Shown: in pieces, positions 29,496 to 38,167 of the stretch
How the letters are laid out: every line of letters starts with the position of its first letter
Position numbering within the stretch: position 1 is the stretch's first letter
Source of the DNA: Streptomyces griseus subsp. griseus
GTDB taxonomy: Bacteria > Actinomycetota > Actinomycetes > Streptomycetales > Streptomycetaceae
Length of the DNA: 64,000 nucleotides
Assembly: GCF_000720255.1 (NCBI RefSeq)
Contig: NZ_JOJE01000006.1
Coordinates: 310,001-374,000, forward strand
Reading direction: 5' to 3'
Notes under the pieces: generated by a model
Database searches by the model: none
Told to the model about the DNA's origin: nothing
The model's input: the letters and a program-made list of their open reading frames with translations, nothing else
Made by a program: the position numbers and the translations under genes

Positions 29496-29722
29496 ATGGT
29501 TCAGATCGATTCGCCGAGTGCGGCAAAGGGAGAGGGCGGCAGATACACCCTGAGCCCAGGCACGCTGGCCGCGGTGGTTCTCGCCGTGTGCCTCGCGCAG
29601 ATGGCCCTTTCCGTCCCCTCGCTCATCACCGGGCTGATACAGCAGGATCTCGCGCCGTCCTCGGCCCAGCTGACGTGGATCGTCGACGCCTTCATGCTTC
29701 CCGTCGCCGCCCTGGAACTGAG
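29496..29722 (+). pseudogene. Truncated MFS transporter gene (N-terminal TM only)
   Basis: A normal start (AAGGAG, then ATG 29496) leads into GTLAAVVLAVCLAQMALSVP and QLTWIVDAFMLPVAALEL, the first helix and loop of DHA2-type drug exporters. Homology stops at about 29722. The frame then runs antisense through the 3' end of the LysR gene for about 40 codons. This is a broken gene at a recombination junction: about 75 of an expected 470-500 residues remain. Confidence 0.75.
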
Positions 29723-29728
29723 CTCGTC

Positions 29729-30607
29729 TCAGAACGCCGCCCGGATGATCCCCACGGTGCGCTCCAGGTGCGGTTCGGAGCGGTCGGCGCGGTGGGCGAC
29801 GGCCAGTTCCACGCGTGCGTCGGCCCCGACCAGCGGTCGGTAGGCGACGCCGTCGAGCGCCAGCGCGGTCACGGGTTCGGGCACGACCGCGACGCCGAGT
29901 CCGCCGGCCACGAGCGTGACCAGCGTCGAGGTCTCGCCGACCTCGTGGCGGATGTGCGGCTCGACGCCGGCGTCGCGCAGGAGGCCCAGCACGACGTCGT
30001 ACATCACCGACCGGCGATCCGAGTGCACGATCAGATCGGTGCCGGCGAGGTCTGCGGCGCGCAGCCGTTTCCGGCGGGCGAGGGGGTGGTCGACCGGTAC
30101 GGCGACGACGAGCCGGTCGCGGCGCAGGGTGCGCACGGTGAGGGACGGGTCGGCCGCCACGGGGCGCAGCAGCGCGACGTCGATGGCGCCGGTGCGCAGT
30201 GCCTCGACCTGGTCGGGCGCGAGCATCTCGCCGCGGAAGGAGAAGTCGACGCCGGGGAGCTCCTCCGTGAGCCGCCGCGAGAGCGCGGGCAGGAGGCTGT
30301 ACGTCGCCGAGCCCACGCACCCGATCGCGAGGTGGCCCACCGAGCCGGACGCGACGAGCCGTGCGTGGTGGGCGGCCTCGTCCACGTCGGCGAGGATCGC
30401 GCGTGCCCGCTCGAGGTAGGCCCGGCCCGCCTCGGTGAGGTCGACGCGGCGAGTGGTGCGGTGCAGCAGTTCGACGCCGAGCTCGGCCTCGAGCTGGCGG
30501 ATCTGCTGGGAGAGCGGTGGCTGGGCCATGTGGAGCCGCTCGGCGGCTCGACCGAAGTGGCGCTCCTCGGCCACCGCCACGAAGTACCGGAGATGGCGCA
30601 GATCCAT
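29729..30607 (-). CDS. LysR-type regulator divergent from pcaFIJ
   Basis: A 292-residue LTTR. The winged helix-turn-helix at residues 1-60 (MDLRHLRYFVAVAEERHFGR, LHMAQPPLSQQIRQLE) is nearly canonical for the BenM/CatM/PcaQ branch. The effector domain follows from about residue 90. It is divergently transcribed from pcaF with a 71-bp shared promoter containing an inverted repeat. It most likely activates the three downstream genes in response to a beta-ketoadipate or muconate-type inducer. Streptomyces pca operons are more often controlled by MarR- or IclR-type regulators, so an LTTR here is noteworthy. Confidence 0.92.
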   Translation of the reverse strand: MDLRHLRYFVAVAEERHFGRAAERLHMAQPPLSQQIRQLEAELGVELLHRTTRRVDLTEAGRAYLERARAILADVDEAAHHARLVASGSVGHLAIGCVGSATYSLLPALSRRLTEELPGVDFSFRGEMLAPDQVEALRTGAIDVALLRPVAADPSLTVRTLRRDRLVVAVPVDHPLARRKRLRAADLAGTDLIVHSDRRSVMYDVVLGLLRDAGVEPHIRHEVGETSTLVTLVAGGLGVAVVPEPVTALALDGVAYRPLVGADARVELAVAHRADRSEPHLERTVGIIRAAF

Positions 30608-30615
30608 ATGTCGTC

Positions 30616-30637
30616 CATATCAATCGGCTGGGATATG
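30616..30637. promoter_or_regulatory. Probable LysR operator
   Basis: Perfect inverted repeat CATATC-N10-GATATG containing the T-N11-A form of LTTR sites. It lies 9 bp from the LysR start and about 40 bp from the pcaF start, the classical position for an LTTR recognition site. Confidence 0.7.
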
Positions 30638-30678
30638 CGTACTTCAGAATATCGCGGCCCGGGACTAGCGTCGCTGCC

Positions 30679-31884
30679 ATGAGTGCTTTCATCTACGCCG
30701 CGACGCGGACGCCGTTCGGCCGCTTCAACGGTGCGCTGGCCGGCGTCCGCCCCGACGACCTGGCCGCCGCCGCGATCAGATCGACGCTCGCCAGGGTGCC
30801 GGGCCTCGACCAGGAACTGATCGACGACGTGGTGTGGGGCAACGCCAACGGCGCCGGCGAGGAGAACCGCAACGTCGGCCGCATGGCGGCGCTGCTCGCC
30901 GGGCTTCCGGCGAGCGTGCCGGGCACCACGGTCAACCGGCTGTGCGGCTCGAGCCTCGACGCGGCGATGATGGCCGGCCGGGCGATCGAGTCCGGCGATG
31001 CCGAAGTGGTGTTGACCGGCGGCGTGGAGTCGATGACGCGTGCGCCGTGGGTGCTGCCCAAGTCAGCGAAACCGTTCCCGGCCGGCGATGTCACCGCGGT
31101 CTCGACCACGCTCGGCTGGCGGCTGGTCAACCCGCGGATGCCGAAGGAGTGGACGGTCAGCCTCGGCGAGGCCAACGAGCAGCTCCAGGAGCGCTTCGGG
31201 ATCTCCCGCGAGCGGCAGGACCAATTCGCCGCACGCTCCCATCAACTCGCCCACGAGGCCTGGGAGTCAGGCTTCTACGACGACCTGGTGGCGCCGGTCG
31301 AAGGTGTCGGCCTGACCCGCGACGAGGGCATCCGGGCGGGGTCCACGCCGGAGGTGCTGGCCGGGCTCAAGCCGGTCTTCCGTACTCCGGAGCAGGGCGG
31401 CACCATCACCGCGGGCAACGCCAGCCCGCTCAACGACGGTGCCTCCGCGGTGCTGCTGGGCAGCGAGCAGGCCGCGGCCACCATCGGGGCCGACCCGATC
31501 GCCCGCATCGCCGGCCGTGGCGTGATGGCGCTGGAGCCGCAGGCCTTCGGCTACGCCCCGGTGGAGGCGGCCAACCGTGCGCTGGCCCGGGCCGGGATCG
31601 GCTGGGACCAGGTGGGCGCGGTCGAGCTCAACGAGGCCTTCGCCGTGCAGTCGCTCGCCTGCCTCGACGCATGGAAGGTCGAACCCGCCATCGTCAACCA
31701 GAAGGGCGGCGCCATCGCGATCGGCCACCCCTTGGGCGCCTCGGGCGGACGCATTCTCGCCACACTGGCCAAGGTGCTGCGCGAGACGAGGCAGCGCTAC
31801 GGCGTCGCCGCGATCTGCATCGGGGTGGGCCAGGGTCTGGCCGTCGTACTGGAGAACTGCGACGTCACGGAGGCGGCCCGGTGA
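30679..31884 (+). CDS. pcaF: Beta-ketoadipyl-CoA thiolase
   Basis: A 401-residue thiolase, the usual PcaF length. The acylation cysteine lies in VNRLCGSSLDAAMMAGR at about residue 90; the GHPLGASGGR histidine motif and the C-terminal CIGVGQG cysteine are intact. It cleaves beta-ketoadipyl-CoA with CoA to succinyl-CoA and acetyl-CoA. Context beside pcaI/pcaJ picks PcaF over generic acetyl-CoA acetyltransferases. ATG 30679 is where homology starts. It ends overlapping pcaI (GTGA). Confidence 0.92.
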   Translation: MSAFIYAATRTPFGRFNGALAGVRPDDLAAAAIRSTLARVPGLDQELIDDVVWGNANGAGEENRNVGRMAALLAGLPASVPGTTVNRLCGSSLDAAMMAGRAIESGDAEVVLTGGVESMTRAPWVLPKSAKPFPAGDVTAVSTTLGWRLVNPRMPKEWTVSLGEANEQLQERFGISRERQDQFAARSHQLAHEAWESGFYDDLVAPVEGVGLTRDEGIRAGSTPEVLAGLKPVFRTPEQGGTITAGNASPLNDGASAVLLGSEQAAATIGADPIARIAGRGVMALEPQAFGYAPVEAANRALARAGIGWDQVGAVELNEAFAVQSLACLDAWKVEPAIVNQKGGAIAIGHPLGASGGRILATLAKVLRETRQRYGVAAICIGVGQGLAVVLENCDVTEAAR

Positions 31885-32576
31885 GCAGGGCGGAGATACT
31901 CGAGAGCGCCGACGCGGCGGTCGCCGGGATCGAGGACGGGTCCACCGTCCTCGTCGGCGGCTTCGGCCTGGCCGGGATGCCGTTCGACCTGATCGACGCG
32001 CTCATCCGGCAGGGTGCCAAGGACCTCACGATCGTGTCCAACAACGCCGGCAACGGCGACGTCGGGCTGGCCGCGCTGCTGGCCGCCGGCCGGGTGCGCA
32101 AAGTGCTGTGCTCCTTCCCGCGCCAGGCCGACTCCTGGGTCTTCGACGGCCTCTATCGCGCGGGGAAGATCGAGCTCGAGGTGGTGCCGCAGGGCAACCT
32201 CGCCGAACGGATGCGTGCGGCCGGTGCCGGCATCGGCGCCTTCTACTGTCCGACCGCGGTCGGCACACCGCTGGCCGAGGGCAAGGAGGAGCGCGAGATC
32301 GACGGCCGGAAGTACCTGCTGGAGTACCCCATCAAGGGCGACTACGCGCTGATCGGCGCGCACGTCGCGGACGGGCTGGGAAACCTCGTCTACCGAAAGA
32401 CGGCCCGCAACTTCGGGCCGGTCATGGCCACGGCCGCGACGACGACGATCGTGCAGGTCGACGAGATCGTCGAGCCCGGGACGCTCGACCCCGAGGCCGT
32501 CGTCACCCCGTCCATCTACGTCGACCGGGTCGTCCAGGTGGCGGCCCGCCACTACACCGTGCAGGGGGCACGATGA
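31881..32576 (+). CDS. pcaI: 3-oxoadipate CoA-transferase subunit A
   Basis: A 231-residue alpha subunit of a family I CoA transferase. The glycine-rich SSTVLVGGFGLAGMP-type loop is at about residues 20-35, with TIVSNNAGNGDVGLAALL and RKVLCSFPRQADSWVFDGL following. With PcaJ it moves CoA from succinyl-CoA to beta-ketoadipate. GTG 31881 overlaps the pcaF stop and its own stop overlaps the pcaJ start (ATGA), consistent with stoichiometric co-translation. ScoA-type subunits are similar; the pcaF neighbour supports PcaI. Confidence 0.9.
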   Translation: MSRAEILESADAAVAGIEDGSTVLVGGFGLAGMPFDLIDALIRQGAKDLTIVSNNAGNGDVGLAALLAAGRVRKVLCSFPRQADSWVFDGLYRAGKIELEVVPQGNLAERMRAAGAGIGAFYCPTAVGTPLAEGKEEREIDGRKYLLEYPIKGDYALIGAHVADGLGNLVYRKTARNFGPVMATAATTTIVQVDEIVEPGTLDPEAVVTPSIYVDRVVQVAARHYTVQGAR

Positions 32577-33238
32577 CCACCACGTACTCCGGGGCGCCGA
32601 CGGGCGCCGACCACCGGCTCTCGATGGACGAGCTGGCCGCCGTCGTGGCCGGGGACATCCCGGCCGGCGCCTTCGTCAACCTGGGTATCGGGCAGCCCAC
32701 CAAGATCGCCAACCATCTGCCGGCGGGCTCCGGGGTGGTGCTGCACACCGAGAACGGCATGCTCAACATGGGCCCGAAGGCCGAGGGCGACGCGGTCGAC
32801 CCCGATCTGACCAACGCCGGCAAGGTCCCGGTGACCGAGCTGCCGGGGGCGGCGTACTTTCATCACGCCGACTCCTTCGCGATGATGCGCGGCGGACACC
32901 TCGACGTCTGCGTCCTCGGGGCGTACCAGGTCGCCTTCGACGGCGACCTCGCCAACTGGCACACCGGCAAGCCCGACGACATTCCCGCGGTCGGCGGTGC
33001 CATGGATCTCGCGATCGGCGCGAAGGACGTCTACGTGATGATGACGCTCTTCACTCGTTCCGGAGAGCCCAAGCTGGTGCCGAAGTGCACCTATCCGCTC
33101 ACCGGCGTCGGCTGTGTCAGCCGCGTCTACACCGACTGCGGCGTCTTCGACGTCGGCCCCGACGGCGTACGGATCCGGGAGACGTACGGCGTCGGCGCCC
33201 ACGAACTCGCGGAGCGACTCGGCATCACGCCGCCTTAG
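32573..33238 (+). CDS. pcaJ: 3-oxoadipate CoA-transferase subunit B
   Basis: A 221-residue beta subunit of the CoA transferase. The catalytic glutamate lies in the HTENGMLNMGP motif at about residue 61, the family I CoA-transferase signature, preceded by VNLGIGQPTKIANHL. It is complete and translationally coupled to pcaI. The 3' end overlaps the convergent hydrolase gene by 14 bp. No upstream ring-cleavage genes (pcaGHBDL) are in the window, so this set completes the pathway for another locus. Confidence 0.92.
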   Translation: MTTTYSGAPTGADHRLSMDELAAVVAGDIPAGAFVNLGIGQPTKIANHLPAGSGVVLHTENGMLNMGPKAEGDAVDPDLTNAGKVPVTELPGAAYFHHADSFAMMRGGHLDVCVLGAYQVAFDGDLANWHTGKPDDIPAVGGAMDLAIGAKDVYVMMTLFTRSGEPKLVPKCTYPLTGVGCVSRVYTDCGVFDVGPDGVRIRETYGVGAHELAERLGITPP

Positions 33239-34520
33239 TGGTGATGCGGGCGTTGACCCGTCGCATCCAGTCCTGGTCGGTGTGCCACATGGGGTGGTGC
33301 GGGGCAGCGTTGGATGTCAGGACGACGCCCTGGAAGCCCGCGGCGAGGCAGCGGTCCACGACGAACTCGGCGATGTCCTTGCCGACGGCGTCCTCCTCGA
33401 AGCGCGTCAGCAGCGGGGTGTAGCCCACGACACCCTCACCGAGGACGGCGGGGATGCCACGGCGGCGGGCGAAGTCGGCGACGGAGTCGACCCACGAGGC
33501 CAGCGTCTCCCGCATGGCCTGCCGGTGCGGCGGATAGTTCTCGTAGAGCCACAGGTCCCAGCGGTCGGGGTCGACCCAGTCGTGCGCGTAGAACAGTTCG
33601 CGCGGTATCCCCGTGGCGGCCAGCCGCCAGGGCTCGTCCGGCTGGTAGTCGGCGAAGTCGGGCGCGTCCGGGCGCAGCATGGCGGCCAGTTCAGGGGTGG
33701 GCCAAGTCGCGGTCTCGGGCGCCGCCTCGGTGCCGTGCCCGAGACCGACCGCCTCGTACAGGGCGCCCAGCACGCCGTAGACGTAGAAGTGGAAGTGCGC
33801 GATCTGCGCCTGCTCGGGCAGGTCGTCGAGTTCGCCGGGCCAGGGCTCGCCCAGCGAGTAGGTCACGGGGATGGAGGGGTGGCGCGCCTGCAACAGCTTC
33901 ACCGCGCGTTCGAGGGGGCCGCGCAGTCGGGCGTAGTGGCCGGGGGTGCCGTCCGCCGGTACCAGGTCACAGTTGTCGACCTCGTTGTGCACTTCGACGT
34001 AGGCGACGACGTCGGACAGCCCGCGTTCGTCGAGGAAGTCCAGCAGGGTGGCGAGCGCTTCGGCCACCGCCTCGGCGCGGTCCGGGCCGGGCACCTCGGC
34101 CAGGGCGCGGTGCCAGGCGTCGGTGTCGGCGAAGCTGGGGGACTGCTGGTACTCCCAGGAGGACACGATGACCTTGCAGTCGTGGCGGGCGGCCGCCTCG
34201 AACAGTTCGACGAGGCGCCGCCTGCCGTCCAGCGGATAGCCGCCGCGCACGTCGTACCAGCGGGTGCGCTGTCCGAACTCCTCGCCCAGGCCGCGGACCT
34301 GGACGGAGTCCGGCTCCTGGACGCGTCCGGAGAACAGCAGGAAGGGCAGGGCGCAGACGCGCACGGTGTTGAAGCCGCGCTCCACCGTCTCGGCGAAGGC
34401 GCCGTCGAGGTCGGCGAAGGGCTCCCCGGGGCCTGCCTGGGTGTACCAGCTGAAGTCCCACAGAGTGATGGCGAGTCGGTCCGTGGTCGCGTATGTCGTC
34501 GCGTGCTGCGGTGTCGTCAT
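33225..34520 (-). CDS. Cellulase-like glycoside hydrolase (TIM barrel)
   Basis: A 431-residue cytoplasmic protein (no signal peptide) of the cellulase-like type. A TIM-barrel pattern is visible, with VSSWEYQQSP (about 120), an E in VAYVEVHNEVDN (about 175) that could be the acid/base, and GEGVVGYTP near residue 380 as candidate nucleophile. It probably hydrolyses small glycosides taken up by the cell. It is divergent from the GH2 gene across a shared operator. There is no obvious Shine-Dalgarno sequence just before ATG 34520, so it may be translated from a leaderless or short-leader transcript. Substrate unknown; locus context favours galactosides. Confidence 0.75.
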   Translation of the reverse strand: MTTPQHATTYATTDRLAITLWDFSWYTQAGPGEPFADLDGAFAETVERGFNTVRVCALPFLLFSGRVQEPDSVQVRGLGEEFGQRTRWYDVRGGYPLDGRRRLVELFEAAARHDCKVIVSSWEYQQSPSFADTDAWHRALAEVPGPDRAEAVAEALATLLDFLDERGLSDVVAYVEVHNEVDNCDLVPADGTPGHYARLRGPLERAVKLLQARHPSIPVTYSLGEPWPGELDDLPEQAQIAHFHFYVYGVLGALYEAVGLGHGTEAAPETATWPTPELAAMLRPDAPDFADYQPDEPWRLAATGIPRELFYAHDWVDPDRWDLWLYENYPPHRQAMRETLASWVDSVADFARRRGIPAVLGEGVVGYTPLLTRFEEDAVGKDIAEFVVDRCLAAGFQGVVLTSNAAPHHPMWHTDQDWMRRVNARITTKAA

Positions 34521-34537
34521 GAGGCCACGCTAGCTCA

Positions 34538-34554
34538 ATTCATTATTTATGAAT
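34538..34554. promoter_or_regulatory. Operator of the galactose locus, site 1
   Basis: AT-rich inverted repeat ATTCAT-TATTT-ATGAAT between two divergent hydrolase genes. A closely related sequence lies at 38093-38109. A TTGACA at 34560-34565 with CAGGCT 17 bp on would place a plus-strand transcript start within a few bases of the GH2 ATG. The FCD-GntR protein at 38979 is the likely ligand-responsive binder (inferred). Confidence 0.65.
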
Positions 34555-34596
34555 AATCCTTGACAGGGGTGGCGGGACTGCCCAGGCTCATGTGCC

Positions 34597-36651
34597 ATGA
34601 GCGAACCCACCCACCCCACGCGGCGCACCGTCGTCGCGGCGCTCGGCGCGGCGGCAGGCTTCGTCGCCCTGCCGGCCTGGCCCGCAACGGCACGAGCGGC
34701 GGACGGCACGGCCGTCGGCACCGCCGCGACCGGCCCGGTGCTCGACCCCCACCCGGCCACCGAGCCCTCCGGCACCCATGTACGCGATGTCGGCGGCACC
34801 AGCGTCGTCTTTCAGTACGGCACCGTGCTCCCGGCCTTCGACGGCTGGCGCACCCACGAGTCCACCCGCGACTACCTGTCCCTCGACAAGCGGTGGCGCT
34901 TCCGCTTCGACCCCGCCGACCAGGGGCTCGCCGAGGGCTGGCAGTCCCCGCACCACGACGACCGGGCGTGGGGCCTCATCGACGTCCCGGCGGCCTGGGA
35001 CCTGCTGAACACCCCCGGCTTCGCCTCGGAGACCGCCCCGTTCGGCAAGGGCACGGCGTTCGCCGACGGGTACGCCTGGTACCGCACCACGGTCGACGTC
35101 CCCGCCTCCTGGCGTGCCCGGCACGTACGTATCGCCTTCCTGGCCGCCGGGTACAGTGCCGAGGTCTGGGTCGACGGCACGCACCTCGGCAGGCACGAAG
35201 GCGCCAACTCGCCCTTCGCCCTTCCGGTGGCGGGGGCGCTGCGGCCCGGGAAGCGCCAGACGATCGCCGTGCGGGTCTTCCGCCGGGCGAGCTACACCGA
35301 CTACACGTCCTCGACCCCGCAGCCCGTCACCGACGACCACGAGCTGCCGTACAAGCCCGTCGACTACTGGCCCTACGCGGGGCTGACCCGGTCGGCCTGG
35401 ATCGAGGCGGTCCCGCGGGTCACCGTCACCAAACTCCTAGTGACCGCAGTGGACGGGCGGCTCGACGCACGCGCGGTCGTCGAGAACCACGGCGACGCCG
35501 ACTTCGACGGCCGGCTCACCCTGGACCCCGGCCGGGGGAGCGGCGGCCGGCCCACGGAGGTCGCGGCCAGGATCGCGGCCCGCTCCGCCGGTGTCGTACG
35601 GGTCGTGATCCGCATAGCCGATGCCCCGCGATGGAGCCCGGCCTCGCCGCACACGCTCACCGCCCGCGCCACGCTGACCGCCGGCAGGTCGGCGGGCCCG
35701 CGGGTGGACACCCTGTCCACTGTGTACGGCGTGCGCGAACTGACCGTCACGAACGCGCAGTTGCGGCTGAACGGCGAGCCGCTCTTCCTCAAGGGGCTCA
35801 ACTGGCACGAGGAGACGGCCGCACACGGCAGAGCGATGACGCCGGCCGAGTACGACCGGGAACTGGGCCATGTCACCGCCCTGGGCGCCAACTTCGTCCG
35901 CAACTGCGTCTACAACCGCCACCCCTACGTCTACGACTGGGCGGACACGCACGGAGTGCTGGTGATGGACGACATCGACACGATGTGGCTCAACACCTCC
36001 CAGGAGAAGCTCCAGACCGAGCGCTACGGCCTCGCCCGCGCCCTGGCCCTCACCATGGCGTGGAACCAGCACAACCACCCCTCGGTCATCCTGTGGGGCC
36101 TGCAGAACGAGTCGGAGATCGACGCGGACGGCGCTCCGGTCTACCGGGCCTGGCTCGCCGATCTCAAGGCGGCCGTGAAGTCGGTCGACCTCACCGCCCG
36201 CCCTGTGACCTGGGCGTCCAACACCAGCAACGACCCCGCCTTCGACCTCGCCGACGTGATCGGGTTCAACGAGTACTTCGGCTACTTCCACGGCAAGGAC
36301 GCCGATCTCGGGCCCACGCTGGACGCGGTGCACGCGAAGTATCCCGACAAGCCGATCCTGATCACCGAGAACGGCACCTGGGCCGTGGCCGGCACCCACG
36401 GCTCCGACACCACGCAGGGCACGGAGGAGTGGCAGGCGGCGAGCTTCATCGCCCACTGGGCGCAGGTGACCGCGCGCAGCGCGTTCGTCGCCGGGTTCAC
36501 CTACTGGGTGCTCAAGGACTACAAGGAGCGGGCCGGGTACAACCAGTCCTACAACGGCATTTCCGTCATGGGTCTGCTCACCTTCGCCGAGGAGCGCCCC
36601 AAGCTCGTCTACGACGCGTTCCGCAAGGCGGTGAACCCCAGGAGCAGGTGA
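34597..36651 (+). CDS. Secreted glycoside hydrolase family 2 (beta-galactosidase/glucuronidase type)
   Basis: A 684-residue protein with a twin-arginine-like signal (TRRTVVAALGAAAGFVALPA), so probably exported folded. GH2 order: sugar-binding jelly roll (about 85-240; KRWRFRFDPADQG, WYRTTVDVPASWRA), Ig-like domain (about 265-385), TIM barrel (about 390-684). The acid/base Glu is in ILWGLQNESEID and the nucleophile in ILITENGTW. It likely removes terminal beta-linked galactose or glucuronate from polymers outside the cell, feeding the downstream galactose oxidation genes. No ribosome site precedes the ATG, consistent with a leaderless transcript. Confidence 0.88.
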   Translation: MSEPTHPTRRTVVAALGAAAGFVALPAWPATARAADGTAVGTAATGPVLDPHPATEPSGTHVRDVGGTSVVFQYGTVLPAFDGWRTHESTRDYLSLDKRWRFRFDPADQGLAEGWQSPHHDDRAWGLIDVPAAWDLLNTPGFASETAPFGKGTAFADGYAWYRTTVDVPASWRARHVRIAFLAAGYSAEVWVDGTHLGRHEGANSPFALPVAGALRPGKRQTIAVRVFRRASYTDYTSSTPQPVTDDHELPYKPVDYWPYAGLTRSAWIEAVPRVTVTKLLVTAVDGRLDARAVVENHGDADFDGRLTLDPGRGSGGRPTEVAARIAARSAGVVRVVIRIADAPRWSPASPHTLTARATLTAGRSAGPRVDTLSTVYGVRELTVTNAQLRLNGEPLFLKGLNWHEETAAHGRAMTPAEYDRELGHVTALGANFVRNCVYNRHPYVYDWADTHGVLVMDDIDTMWLNTSQEKLQTERYGLARALALTMAWNQHNHPSVILWGLQNESEIDADGAPVYRAWLADLKAAVKSVDLTARPVTWASNTSNDPAFDLADVIGFNEYFGYFHGKDADLGPTLDAVHAKYPDKPILITENGTWAVAGTHGSDTTQGTEEWQAASFIAHWAQVTARSAFVAGFTYWVLKDYKERAGYNQSYNGISVMGLLTFAEERPKLVYDAFRKAVNPRSR

Positions 36652-36664
36652 CCTGCCAGGGTGC

Positions 36665-36705
36665 GGCAGGAGGGGGAGGGGCGGACCGCCCCTCCCCCTC
36701 CTGCC
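36665..36705. terminator. Bidirectional terminator between convergent hydrolase genes
   Basis: A perfect 20-bp stem with a single-base centre: the left arm is GGCAGGAGGGGGAGGGGCGG and the right arm is its exact complement at 36686-36705. It sits in the 63-bp gap between the GH2 stop and the GH42 remnant stop. Confidence 0.85.
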
Positions 36706-36714
36706 ATCGGGCTC

Positions 36715-37822
36715 TCAGCCCTTGGCACTCAGTACGGCTACTCCGGCTCCCGGCAACGTGACGCGGTCGGTGGGAGCCCCGCCCTGGGCCAGGGCGTCGG
36801 TCATCGGCTCGGGAAGCCTGACCTCCACCTCTTCCTGACCGTGGTTCAGCAGAAAGACGAACCGTCCGCCGTCACCCTCGCGCACGGTCGCCTGGACGTG
36901 TTCGGGAAGCCCGGGAAGAACGGGGCCGACGTTCGCCGTACGGCAGACGTCGTCGACCAGGGCCCGCATGGCCTCCGGCGCGAGACGCGTCGCGACGTAC
37001 CACGCGTGTCCCTCGCCGAAGGAGTGCCGGGTGACGGCCGGCTGCCCGGCCAGCGGCCCGGCGCCGAACTCGGCCACCGCTCGGGCGCCTTCGGACACGA
37101 CGACCTCCGACCACAGGTCGGCGCGGCTGACCGACCCGTCGGGGTGGCGGATGTCGACGGTCTCCGTCTCCGTCGGCGGCCAGAACTCCTCGACGCGCAG
37201 GCCCAGTACCTCGCGCAGCGGTGCGGGATATCCGCCCAGGTGCACCCGGTCGCAGTCGTCGACGATGCCGGAGAAGAACGACACCAGCAGATGGCCACCA
37301 CCGCGTACGAACTCGGTGAGGTGCTCGGCGTTCTGTTCCTTCAGCAGGTACAGGTTGGGAGCGACGACGAGGCGGTAGCCGGACAGATCCCGGTCCGGGG
37401 GGACGACGTCGCAGGTGATCCCCGCTTCGAACAGCGGCCGATAGTGGGCGAGCGCGATGTCCATCTGGTTCAGCGCGGTGGGCGGGTGCGAGTCCAGCTC
37501 CAGGGCCCACCAGCTGTTCCAGTCCAGCACCAGGGCGACCTCGGCGGTGGAGCGGGTGCCGGCGATCTGCGGCACGGAGGCCAACTCGCTTCCCAACTCG
37601 CTCACTTCACGGAACGTGCGGGTGTCGGTGCCGCCGTGTGGGACCATCGCCGAGTGGTACTTCTCGGCGCCGCCCCGGGACTGGCGCCACTGGAAGTACA
37701 GCACCGCGTCCGCGCCCTGGGCGACCGCCTGCCAGCTCCACAGCCGCATCCGCCCCGGCGGCTTGGGCCCGTTACGGTCACGCCAGTTCACCGCGCTGGG
37801 CGCCTGCTCCAGCAGCATCCTT
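36715..37822 (-). pseudogene. GH42 beta-galactosidase, 5' half deleted
   Basis: The minus strand encodes the end of a GH42 catalytic barrel (LLEQAPSAVNWRDRN, MRLWSWQAVAQGADAVLYFQ), the trimerisation domain (about 100-290) and the C-terminal beta domain. The first roughly 300 residues, including the acid/base region, are missing. Only the second catalytic glutamate (LLEQAP) remains. Immediately upstream the sequence changes into the start of a sugar-binding lipoprotein in another frame. The reading frame is otherwise clean for about 370 codons, so the deletion is probably recent. Confidence 0.8.
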
Positions 37823-38005
37823 GTCGACACCGGGAACCCACGACCAGAAGCGCAGGTCGACCTTCTGGCCGGGCTTGACAGGCTTCTGGAATCCCTTGTC
37901 CTCCGAACCGGTCGACCCCCCGCAGGCGGAGATCATCAGGGACGCGGCGGCAAGGGTCACTGCGAGTGCGCCCCGGCTTCTGCGGAGGTGTGTGGTGCGG
38001 CTCAT
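37820..38005 (-). pseudogene. 5' stub of a sugar ABC transporter substrate-binding lipoprotein
   Basis: Start ATG 38005 with ribosome site AGGAGG. The lipoprotein signal has a lipobox (SLMISACGG) and the mature N-terminus KVDLRFWSWVPGVDK is typical of family 1 extracellular sugar-binding proteins. After about 62 residues the frame enters the GH42 remnant out of phase and stops soon after (37778). The rest of the protein and any permease genes are absent, indicating a deletion that joined the first gene of an operon to its last. Confidence 0.8.
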
Positions 38006-38092
38006 GGGAGGAGGTCCTTCCTCGCTTCGTGCTGAAGGTGCCTGTTGCTTGCCGGTCAGTTTCGGAGCGGCATCGCCACCCCGTCAAGATAT

Positions 38093-38109
38093 ATTCATAA
38101 TTAATTGAA
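38093..38109. promoter_or_regulatory. Operator of the galactose locus, site 2
   Basis: ATTCATAATTAATTGAA matches site 1 read on the minus strand (ATTCATAAATAATGAAT) at 12 to 13 of 17 positions, with the left half identical. It sits between the divergent binding-protein stub and the SDR operon. Confidence 0.6.
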
Positions 38110-38167
38110 ACAGCTATGGTGGGTGCAGGCGTCAGAGGCGCAGGCACCAGATGGGGAGACATACGCG

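Noticed and set aside
36715..37830. GH42 as an intact 371-residue enzyme
   Set aside because: It lacks the first half of the catalytic barrel including the acid/base residue; typical GH42 enzymes are about 650-690 residues.
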